Shown here: in pieces, positions 36,576 to 43,333 of the stretch
How the letters are laid out: every line of letters begins with the position of its first letter
Position numbering within the stretch: position 1 is the stretch's first letter
Assembly (NCBI GenBank): GCA_020848545.1
Contig: JADLHZ010000144.1
Span: 1 to 50,123, forward strand
DNA from: Deltaproteobacteria bacterium
GTDB lineage: Bacteria; Myxococcota; JADLHZ01
Length of the DNA stretch: 50,123 nt
Reading direction: 5' to 3'
The notes under the pieces: generated by a model
What the model was told of the DNA's origin: nothing
Databases searched by the model: none
What the model saw: the letters and a program-made list of their open reading frames with translations, nothing else
Made by a program: the position numbers and the translations under genes

Positions 36576-37567
36576 GGCCGAGCGTGGTCTCGGAAGGCCG
36601 CTGGCGTCCGCCCGGTCCAGCGCTTGAACGCGCGCGTGAAGTTGGCCGCGTCCGAGTAGCCGAGCGCGGCGGCGACTTCCTCGACGCCGAGATGCGGCCC
36701 GCGCAGCAAGGTCATCGCGCGCTGCGATCGCGCTTCGTCGAGGAGCTCCGAGAACGTCGTCCCTTGCGCCGCGAGCCGTCGCTTCAACGTTCGCGCGGAC
36801 ACTGCGAGCGCGCGTGCGACTTCCTCCTCCGAGCGAAACGCGCCGTCCTCGTGGTTGAGGGCGTGGCGCGTGCGGGCCACGTCATCCGGCGTGAACAACG
36901 CGTCGAGCTCGCGCTCGCATTGCGCTCGGGCCAGGCGCTGCGCTTCGACGTCGGCGCGGACGAGCGGCAGATCGAGGATCGCGCGCGGGAAGATCAGCCG
37001 AGTGCGGGCGGCGGCGAAGGTGGTCTCGCCGGGCAGGACCGCGGCGAAGCGTTGGAACCCGGCGAGTGGCGCGATCGCCATCTCGGCGGTGCCGGTGAGC
37101 TCTTTGCCGGTGAGATCATTGCCGATCTGCCAAAGCCCGATGAGCAGCGCGACCAGGATCGCCTCGCGGGCGCTGCCGAGGTCTACGTGCTCCAAGATCT
37201 CGAGCGCGACCTCGCCGTCTTCGGGTCCGCGATCGAGGCGCAGCGAGATCGCTGTCGTCCGTGTCGGCGCGAAGCGGACGGCGAGATCCAACGCCTCGCC
37301 GAGGGTGCGCGCGGTCATCGCAGCGAAGCCCAAGTAGCCGTGCGCCGACACGCGCATCTGCATGCCGTAAAAGAACGCAAGCGCCGGCTCGTGTGTGAGC
37401 GCCGTCGCGCGCGCGATGAAGTGCTCACAGTCCGCGACGGTGAGGCGCGCGCCGCGTTCGAGGTCGCGCCGTGACAAGCGCGCGCCGGCGAACAACGCGC
37501 CCTCGCGCACGCTGAAGCGCTCTTCGATGAGCTCGGCCAAGTGGAGCGCATGCACGCCCGGAAGCAT
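36572..37567 (-). CDS. AraC-family transcriptional regulator
   Basis: A 331-residue AraC-type regulator. The first about 190 residues resemble the arabinose-binding-like domain of the VirS/OruR branch; the C-terminal 100 residues have two HTH motifs, one at EEVARALAVSARTLKRRLAAQG and one at GVEEVAAALGYSDAANFTRAFKRW. I placed the start at Met 37567; the frame goes on to 37672 but the extra N-terminus looks non-coding. It is divergent from the PF10118/BVMO/SDR operon, which it probably controls. Its stop overlaps the LpxL-type gene's start, so the two share a transcript. Confidence 0.88.
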   Translation of the reverse strand: MLPGVHALHLAELIEERFSVREGALFAGARLSRRDLERGARLTVADCEHFIARATALTHEPALAFFYGMQMRVSAHGYLGFAAMTARTLGEALDLAVRFAPTRTTAISLRLDRGPEDGEVALEILEHVDLGSAREAILVALLIGLWQIGNDLTGKELTGTAEMAIAPLAGFQRFAAVLPGETTFAAARTRLIFPRAILDLPLVRADVEAQRLARAQCERELDALFTPDDVARTRHALNHEDGAFRSEEEVARALAVSARTLKRRLAAQGTTFSELLDEARSQRAMTLLRGPHLGVEEVAAALGYSDAANFTRAFKRWTGRTPAAFRDHARP

Positions 37568-37586
37568 CTCTGAAGCCACGCCCGGC

Positions 37587-37624
37587 GCTGTAGATGATGT
37601 GGCCCGAAATGACAATTCGTTGTC
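37587..37624 (-). promoter_or_regulatory. candidate promoter and dyad of the AraC-type gene
   Basis: On the minus strand TTGTCA (37615-37610), a 17-base spacer and TACAGC (37592-37587) make a fair sigma-70 promoter for the AraC gene starting at 37567. The -35 overlaps a dyad, GACAA-TTCG-TTGTC (37611-37624), suited to autoregulation or to control of the divergent operon starting at 37671. Confidence 0.45.
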
Positions 37625-37670
37625 CCGGGCGAACCTGTGGCTTTGGCGCGGGCTCTGCGACGACGCACGC

Positions 37671-38459
37671 ATGCAGATCCGAAACCTTCGCTTCCTCTTC
37701 GATGTGCCTCGCTATTGGCATCCCGCGGGCCGCGCCGTGACCATCTATACGAACAACCTGTCGATCTTCTTTCCGGCCGGCGAGCGTTTCTTCATCGCCA
37801 GCGTGAAGGCGCACGAGCGCTTCGTCACCGACGCAGGCTTGAAGGAAGACGTGCGCGGGTTCTGCGGCCAAGAAGCGATCCACCGGCGCGAGCACGAGGC
37901 ATACAATCGCATGCTCGCCGCGCAAGGCTACCCGGTCGCCGAGCTCGAGCGTGGCGTCGAGCGCATCCTCGCCTTGGTCACGCGCGTGCTCCCGAAGCGC
38001 TGGCAGCTCGCAGCGACGGTGGCGCTCGAGCACTTCACTGCGAGCATGGGCCATGGGCTCCTCGCCGACGCGCGCATCCTCGCCGGCGCTCATCCAGAGA
38101 TGGCGGCGCTCTGGCGCTGGCACGCGATCGAAGAGAACGAGCACAAGGCCGTCGCCTTCGACGTCTTCCGCGCGGCCGGCGGCACGCGCTTCGAGCGATC
38201 GTTCATCATGCTGGGAGCGACGATCATCTTCTGGCTCAAGGTGATCGAGCAGCAATGGCGCATGATGCACGCCGACGGCATCGCGTGGGATCTCGCCGAG
38301 TGGAAGCAGCTCGCGCGCTTTCTCTTCGTGACGCCTGGTCCGATGCGTGAGCTGTTCTCACTCTATCTTCCGTACTTTCGCCGCGACTTTCATCCGTGGG
38401 ACTTCGACAACCGCGCGCTCGTCGCCCGCGCTGCTGCCGCGACGTGGGAGGCTGCATGA
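37671..38459 (+). CDS. predicted metal-dependent hydrolase (PF10118-like)
   Basis: A 262-residue helical protein with metal-ligand patterns of the PF10118 family: FCGQEAIHRREHEAYN, ALEHFTASMGHGLL and WHAIEENEHKAVAFDVF, i.e. E/H pairs on four helices as in diiron ferritin-like proteins. A hydrophobic helix (SFIMLGATIIFWLKVI) may contact the membrane. It is first in an operon with a BVMO-type monooxygenase and an SDR, joined by ATGA overlaps. The start ATG 37671 is preferred to upstream positions that overlap the AraC gene. The reaction is unknown; lipid or sterol metabolism is likely from family context. Confidence 0.85.
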   Translation: MQIRNLRFLFDVPRYWHPAGRAVTIYTNNLSIFFPAGERFFIASVKAHERFVTDAGLKEDVRGFCGQEAIHRREHEAYNRMLAAQGYPVAELERGVERILALVTRVLPKRWQLAATVALEHFTASMGHGLLADARILAGAHPEMAALWRWHAIEENEHKAVAFDVFRAAGGTRFERSFIMLGATIIFWLKVIEQQWRMMHADGIAWDLAEWKQLARFLFVTPGPMRELFSLYLPYFRRDFHPWDFDNRALVARAAAATWEAA

Positions 38460-39940
38460 TCGACTTCATCGTCATCGGCACCGGCTTCTCCGGCCTCGGC
38501 ATGGCGATGCGCCTGAAGCGTGAAGGGCGATCGTTCGTCGTGCTCGAGAAGGCCGCGAGCGTCGGCGGCACTTGGCGGGAGAACACCTACCCAGGCTGCG
38601 CTTGCGATGTGCCTTCGCACTTGTACTCGTACTCGTTCGAGCCGCACGCAGGCTGGACGCGCATGTACGCGCCGCAGCCGGAGATCCGCGCGTACCTCGA
38701 AGGGTGCGCCGAGAAGTATGGCGTCATGCCGCACGTCCGTTTTGGCCGCGAGGTGATTCGCGCCGTGTTCGACGAGCGGCAGAACGCGTGGTTCGTCGAG
38801 ACCGCGACGAAGGAAACGTTCGTCGCGCGCTATCTCGTGTTCGGCATCGGCGCGTTGCATCGCCCGGCGTATCCGAAGATCGCCGGGCTCGAGCGCTTCG
38901 CCGGCCGTGCGTTCCATTCCGCGCGCTGGGATCACGCGTACGATCTTCGCGGCAAGCGCGTCGCGGTCATCGGGAGCGGCGCGAGCGCTGTGCAGCTCGT
39001 CCCGCCGGTCGTCGCCAAGGCGCGCGCGGTGACGGTGTTTCAGCGGACGCCGCCGTGGGTGCTGCCGAAGCCGGATCGCCCGTTCACTTCGGCGGCGCAA
39101 CGCTTTTTCGCCGAGCATCCGTGGGCGATGCGCGCGTTTCGCGGTGGCCTCTATGCGCTGCTCGAGGCGGCGACGGCGGGCTTCGTCGTCGAGCCGAAGA
39201 TCCTCGCGCAGGCGGAGCGGCTGGGCCGCCGGCACATCGCCGCGCAGATCTCAGACGCCGAGCTGCGCGCGAAGGTGACGCCGGACTACCGCGCCGGCTG
39301 CAAGCGCATCCTCATCTCGGACGACTACTATCCGGCGCTCGCGGCCCCCAGCGTCGAAGTCGTGACAGAAGCGATCGCAGCGGTGGATGAGCGCGCGGTG
39401 ATCACTGTTGATGGCCGCCGCCACGAGGTCGATGCGATCATCTTCGGCACCGGCTTTCACGTGACGGACGCGTTGACGGCGCTCGACGTGCGCGGCCGCA
39501 ACGGGCTCTCGATCAACGCCGCGTGGAAGGACGGCATCCGAGCGTACTTGGGCACCACGATCGCCGGCTTTCCGAACGCGTTCATGCTGATGGGCCCGAA
39601 CACCGGTCTCGCGAGCAACTCGATGGTGTTCATGATCGAGGCGCAGATCGACTACGCCATGAAGTGCGTGCGCGAGGCGGACCAGCGCGGCGCCCAGGCG
39701 ATCGAAGTTCGCGCGAACGCGCAGTCAGCGTTCAACGATCGCTTGCAGCGGCGGCTCGCGGGCCGCGTCTGGTCGAGCGGCTGCCAGAGTTGGTACCTCG
39801 ACGAGAACGGCAGAAACTCGACGCTCTGGCCCGGCATGACGCTCGAGTACTGGGCGCGCACGCGACGGATCATCGCGACCGACTATCTCTTCGACACCTT
39901 GCAAGCGCAGGCGCCGAGAGTGCTATCGAGGGCCTCATGA
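38456..39940 (+). CDS. flavin monooxygenase, Baeyer-Villiger type
   Basis: A 494-residue class B flavin monooxygenase. IVIGTGFSGLG binds FAD, VAVIGSGASAVQ binds NADPH, and FAGRAFHSARWDH fits the Baeyer-Villiger fingerprint FxGxxxHxxxW(P/D). ATG overlaps the preceding TGA. The family includes EthA/MymA enzymes that oxidise ketones, sulfides and thioamides with NADPH and O2. Its partner genes (diiron-like hydrolase, SDR and an AraC regulator) point to ketone or lipid breakdown, but the substrate cannot be named. Confidence 0.93.
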   Translation: MIDFIVIGTGFSGLGMAMRLKREGRSFVVLEKAASVGGTWRENTYPGCACDVPSHLYSYSFEPHAGWTRMYAPQPEIRAYLEGCAEKYGVMPHVRFGREVIRAVFDERQNAWFVETATKETFVARYLVFGIGALHRPAYPKIAGLERFAGRAFHSARWDHAYDLRGKRVAVIGSGASAVQLVPPVVAKARAVTVFQRTPPWVLPKPDRPFTSAAQRFFAEHPWAMRAFRGGLYALLEAATAGFVVEPKILAQAERLGRRHIAAQISDAELRAKVTPDYRAGCKRILISDDYYPALAAPSVEVVTEAIAAVDERAVITVDGRRHEVDAIIFGTGFHVTDALTALDVRGRNGLSINAAWKDGIRAYLGTTIAGFPNAFMLMGPNTGLASNSMVFMIEAQIDYAMKCVREADQRGAQAIEVRANAQSAFNDRLQRRLAGRVWSSGCQSWYLDENGRNSTLWPGMTLEYWARTRRIIATDYLFDTLQAQAPRVLSRAS

Positions 39941-40746
39941 GTCGTTTTCCCAAAGGGCCCCGCGCCGTCATCAGCGGCGCCGGCAGCGGGCTCGGTCGCG
40001 AGCTCGCGCTGCAGCTCGCCGATCGCAAAGCCCGCGTGCTCGCGCTCGACATCAACGAGGCGTCAGCCGAGGAGACCGTTCGCCTCGTGAAGGCGCGCGG
40101 CGGTGACGGCTTCGCGCTGCGTTGCGACGTAGGCGAGCTCGCCGATTGGCAGCGCGCCGCGACCGAGATGCAGGCGCGCTTTTCTGGCGTCGACATCTTG
40201 ATCAACAACGCGGGCGTCGCCGGCGCAGGGCAGATCGGCGCGATGCCGATCGAGGACTGGCGCTGGCTCATGCGCGTGAACCTCGAGGGGACGATCCATG
40301 GCTGCCACGTGTTTGCGCCGATTCTGCGCGCGCAGAAGAGCGGCTTCGTTCTCAACGTGGCGTCGATGGCCGGGATCGCGAGCTTGCCGATGATGGGCGC
40401 GTACAACGCATCGAAGGCCGCGGTGATCGCGCTGTCAGAGACGCTGCTCTTCGAGGGCGAGGCGGACGGTGTCTCGGTGACGGTCATCTGTCCCACGTTC
40501 TTTCCTACGAACTTGATGCAGGCGTTTCGCGGGGGGCCGAAGGAACGCGCGATCGCGGAGCAGCTGTTTGCGCGATCGACGGCGACCGTTGCCGGCGTCG
40601 CGCGTGATGCCATCCATGGGCTCGAAGCCGGCGCGCCGCTCGTCATCACCCAGGCCGACGGCCGCCTCGTGTGGCGGATGAAGCGCTTGGTGCCGGCGCT
40701 CTATCGCCGCTTCGTGCGCGAGGGCTTCGCGCGCAAGCTGCGCTAG
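39937..40746 (+). CDS. short-chain dehydrogenase/reductase
   Basis: A 269-residue classical SDR: ISGAGSGLGRE (TGxxxGxG-type cofactor loop), NNAGVAGAG, and SMAGIASLPMMGAYNASKAA with the catalytic Ser, Tyr and Lys (YxxxK). It is NAD(P)(H)-dependent and probably oxidises or reduces an alcohol or ketone in the same pathway as the monooxygenase. The ATG overlaps the BVMO stop (ATGA). A C-terminal basic helix (MKRLVPALYRRFVREGFARK) may contact membranes. It is followed after 46 bases by a convergent gene; the gap holds GAAAAGGG repeats. Confidence 0.92.
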   Translation: MSRFPKGPRAVISGAGSGLGRELALQLADRKARVLALDINEASAEETVRLVKARGGDGFALRCDVGELADWQRAATEMQARFSGVDILINNAGVAGAGQIGAMPIEDWRWLMRVNLEGTIHGCHVFAPILRAQKSGFVLNVASMAGIASLPMMGAYNASKAAVIALSETLLFEGEADGVSVTVICPTFFPTNLMQAFRGGPKERAIAEQLFARSTATVAGVARDAIHGLEAGAPLVITQADGRLVWRMKRLVPALYRRFVREGFARKLR

Positions 40747-40792
40747 TCCGAGGACCCACGAAAAGGGCCACGAAAAGGGACCGGGGAGGAAT

Positions 40793-41539
40793 TCAGCGGC
40801 GCCGGCGCCAGAGCACGATGCCCACGGCGGCGATCCACAGCCAGGCGCTCGCCGGTGTCTGCCCGCAGCAACCGGGCTGCAGACACTCCGGCGACTCGGC
40901 GATCGGCCGCACGACACGGACGCTCGCCAAGGTGACCGCCGGCGAGAAGCGCGCTTCGCCCAGGTATTCGGCGCGGAGCACGTGCTGGCCCGGGCGCAAG
41001 TCCTGCGTCGAGAAGCGCGCGCCGCCCAGCGCGATCGTCGCGCGGCCGAGCTCCGTCGCATCTTCGTACAACACGACCTCGCCGTCGGGCGTGCCGTCAC
41101 CGGGTGGCTCGGCGCTGACGATCACCGAGATCGCCGTGTCGGCGCCGAGCTCGACGCGCTCGGCCTCGAAGGTCACGGACAAGCGCGCGCCGGCCGCGGT
41201 CACCAGCTGCGTCGGCGTCAAAGAAGCGCTCGATGCGCCAAAGGCTGCATCGCCAGCGTACGCCGCGCGCAACGCGTACTCGCCCGGCACGAGCGTCCCG
41301 CGGACATCGTAGTCGGCGCGCGCATTCAGCACCGGCGCGCTTCCGAGCGGCACTTCGGCGGCGCCACTGGGCGTCGCGAAGAAGCTCACGTTGCCGGTCG
41401 GTACCGATCCGTCGTCCGTCCACACAAACGCGGTCAGGGTGATCGTGCGGCCGAACACCGCGGGATTCTGTGCGCTCGCGAGCCCGACGTGGGTCGGCGT
41501 TTGCGCAAGCAGGAACGAAGAAAGAACGGCACACCACAT
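40793..41539 (-). CDS. MYXO-CTERM-anchored Ig-like surface protein
   Basis: A 248-residue exported protein. It has a short signal peptide (MWCAVLSSFLLAQ), then two beta-sandwich Ig-like repeats: PAVFGRTITLTAFVWTDD...YALRAAYAGDAAFG and RVELGADTAISVIVSAEP...HVLRAEYLGEARF. The C-terminus reads PGCCGQTPASAWLWIAAVGIVLWRRRR, i.e. a Cys-containing motif, a transmembrane helix and an Arg cluster, the MYXO-CTERM sorting signal typical of Myxococcota. This is the clearest taxonomic marker in the window. It is probably sorted to the surface after cleavage. Ligand unknown. Confidence 0.9.
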   Translation of the reverse strand: MWCAVLSSFLLAQTPTHVGLASAQNPAVFGRTITLTAFVWTDDGSVPTGNVSFFATPSGAAEVPLGSAPVLNARADYDVRGTLVPGEYALRAAYAGDAAFGASSASLTPTQLVTAAGARLSVTFEAERVELGADTAISVIVSAEPPGDGTPDGEVVLYEDATELGRATIALGGARFSTQDLRPGQHVLRAEYLGEARFSPAVTLASVRVVRPIAESPECLQPGCCGQTPASAWLWIAAVGIVLWRRRR

Positions 41540-41647
41540 GAGGTCGGCGCCTTACATCGGACACGTGTCGATAAAAAGCATCGGCTTCGGTCGCCCTATG
41601 CAAATTGGCGTTGACGCGACGCGTTGTATGGCTTAGCCGGCGCACCC

Positions 41648-42805
41648 ATGAAGAAGATATCTCTCTTGTCTCTCGCCCTTTTCGCCGCCTGCCAGGCGAG
41701 CACTCCGATGAACATCGAGCCCGCCGCCGACGAGCCCGATGACATCGCCACCGTCGAACAAGCAGCCACCGCCGTCGATTGGCTGCCGCTGCAAACAGGC
41801 AACAACTGGGCGCTCGAGAACAAGCAAGACTCGCGCTTCGTCAATGTCGAGTACACAGAAGATCGCGTCGCCTACGTGACCGGCCTCTTCAATGGCGAAG
41901 ACGGCCGCTGGCTCGGTTGGTCGAAGACGAAGCCGAGCGAGCTGTACGTGTGGGACGACGCCGCGAGCGAGTGGCGCGTGTTCGTGCGCTTCGGCCGCGC
42001 GACCGGCACGACGTGGCAGTTGAAGGGCGGCGCGTGCGGCAGCTTCACCGCGAAGGTCACGGCGAAGAACGCCACGGTGAAGACGCCCGCCGGCGACTTC
42101 AAGAAGGGCTACACTGTCAGCTTCGCGTTCAAGCCGTCGCCGACCGCTCGTTGCGCGGCTCCGGCGTTCTCTACGCTCACCTTCGTCGAGGGCGTGGGCC
42201 TCGTGAAGATCGCAAGCCCTGCCTTTCCGCAAGCACCGTTCTTGCTGAAGAGCGCGGCGGTCAACGGAACGAAGTATCCGCAGGCGCAGACGATCAAGGT
42301 CGCAGACCTCGAGAAGAACGCGGCGGCCTACGACGGCAAGACGATCACCGTCGTCGCCGAGCCGCGCGCGGGGTCGCCGATCTGCACGAAGATGGCGTGC
42401 AGTCCGCAGAACCCGTGCTGCAACAGGTGCGGCGCCAACTTCGTCATCGGCACCACGCCGATCCGCCTGCTGAACGCCGACCCGAACGCGGCGTTCGGTT
42501 GCAGCGGCAACGACTGCGGCCTCGACACCTGCACGCCCTTTGGTCAGGACCACAACGGCGACTACGCGTTCACCGGCGTCTTCAACGCGACGAACGTCGA
42601 GCTCACCGTGCAGTCGTTCCGTGCGAACACCTGCCAGAAGTCGGGCTGCGGCGGCGAAGTGTGCGACAACACCCCGCGCTTCACAGCGTGCGTCGTGCGC
42701 CCCGAGTTTGCCTGCTACGCGACGGCGACTTGCGATGTCGCCGCGAGCGGTCTCTGCGCCTTCGGCCCCGAAGCCGACGTCGCTGCGTGCCTCGCGCAGT
42801 ACTGA
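41648..42805 (+). CDS. cysteine-rich lipoprotein of unknown function
   Basis: A 385-residue lipoprotein with signal ending LALFAAC (Cys15). The first domain (to about 210) is beta-rich with Trp/Tyr (NWALENKQDSRF, YVWDDAASEWRVFVRF). The second holds many Cys residues (CTKMACSPQNPCCNRC, CSGNDCGLDTC, CQKSGCGGEVC), probably in disulfides, and the last Cys are near the C-terminus (CYATATCDVAASGLC). No catalytic motif was seen. It is divergent from the MYXO-CTERM protein with 108 bases between. Confidence 0.8.
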   Translation: MKKISLLSLALFAACQASTPMNIEPAADEPDDIATVEQAATAVDWLPLQTGNNWALENKQDSRFVNVEYTEDRVAYVTGLFNGEDGRWLGWSKTKPSELYVWDDAASEWRVFVRFGRATGTTWQLKGGACGSFTAKVTAKNATVKTPAGDFKKGYTVSFAFKPSPTARCAAPAFSTLTFVEGVGLVKIASPAFPQAPFLLKSAAVNGTKYPQAQTIKVADLEKNAAAYDGKTITVVAEPRAGSPICTKMACSPQNPCCNRCGANFVIGTTPIRLLNADPNAAFGCSGNDCGLDTCTPFGQDHNGDYAFTGVFNATNVELTVQSFRANTCQKSGCGGEVCDNTPRFTACVVRPEFACYATATCDVAASGLCAFGPEADVAACLAQY

Positions 42806-42848
42806 TTCTGTCGGCCGCGCCGCAACTCAAAGACTTTTGCGGACCCGA

Positions 42849-42874
42849 GACCCCAGTGTTAACACTTTAGGGTC
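42849..42874. promoter_or_regulatory. dyad upstream of the RRM-protein gene
   Basis: AGTGTTAACACT (42855-42866) is a perfect 12-base palindrome, flanked by GACCC on the left and GGGTC on the right. It lies 55 bases upstream of the RRM ATG and 44 bases after the lipoprotein stop. It could be an operator or an RNA hairpin; there is no T-run, so it is not an obvious terminator. Confidence 0.5.
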
Positions 42875-42928
42875 ACGGTGATTCGCATCGCCGATGCGGC
42901 CGTCAGAACAGAAAGGCACCTGCTGCAC

Positions 42929-43288
42929 ATGGCAACCAAGCTCTACGTCGGAAACCTCAACTACCAGACCACAGAAGATTCCCTCCGCGAGGCGTTCTCG
43001 GCCGATGGACGATCCGTGACGGACGTCTTCATCGTCACCGATCGCGCCACCGGGCAGCCGCGAGGTTTTGCGTTCGTGGAGATGGGCAGCGATCAGGACG
43101 CGCAGTCGGCGATCAACGCGTTGAACGGCGCCCAGTTGGACGGCCGCACCTTGCGGGTGAGCGAAGCCCGCGAGCGTGAGCCGCGTGGCCCGGGTGGCGG
43201 CGGGGGTGGTGGCCGAGGTGGCTTCGGTGGGGGCGGCGGCGGCGGCGGGGGACGCGATCGCGATCGCCCGCGCGGTAATCGTTACTGA
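42929..43288 (+). CDS. glycine-rich RRM RNA-binding protein
   Basis: A 119-residue protein with one RRM: RNP2 is LYVGNL at residues 5-10 and RNP1 is RGFAFVEM at about 47-54. The C-terminal 35 residues are Gly/Arg rich (GGGGGGGRGGFGGG, then RDRDRPRGNRY), as in cyanobacterial and myxobacterial Rbp proteins. These bind RNA and are often cold-induced. ATG at 42929 with AAAGG ahead of it. It is likely controlled by elements in its leader, including the dyad at 42849. Confidence 0.95.
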   Translation: MATKLYVGNLNYQTTEDSLREAFSADGRSVTDVFIVTDRATGQPRGFAFVEMGSDQDAQSAINALNGAQLDGRTLRVSEAREREPRGPGGGGGGGRGGFGGGGGGGGGRDRDRPRGNRY

Positions 43289-43298
43289 GATTTTTCTT

Positions 43299-43317
43299 CG
43301 GAGGCAGCCTGCCTCCG
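43299..43317. repeat. 19-base palindrome after the RRM gene
   Basis: CGGAGGCAG-C-CTGCCTCCG forms a 9-base perfect stem with a one-base centre. It follows the RRM stop by ten bases and is preceded by TTTTT on the plus strand. The T-run is on the wrong side for an intrinsic terminator of the RRM gene. It could still act as an mRNA 3'-end hairpin. The next gene begins 17 bases later. Confidence 0.5.
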
Positions 43318-43333
43318 TGCTCTAATCCTTCCG

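Noticed and set aside
43299-43317. Palindrome as an intrinsic terminator of the RRM gene
   Set aside because: The T-run precedes the stem on the coding strand, so it does not fit a Rho-independent terminator; kept as a palindrome only.
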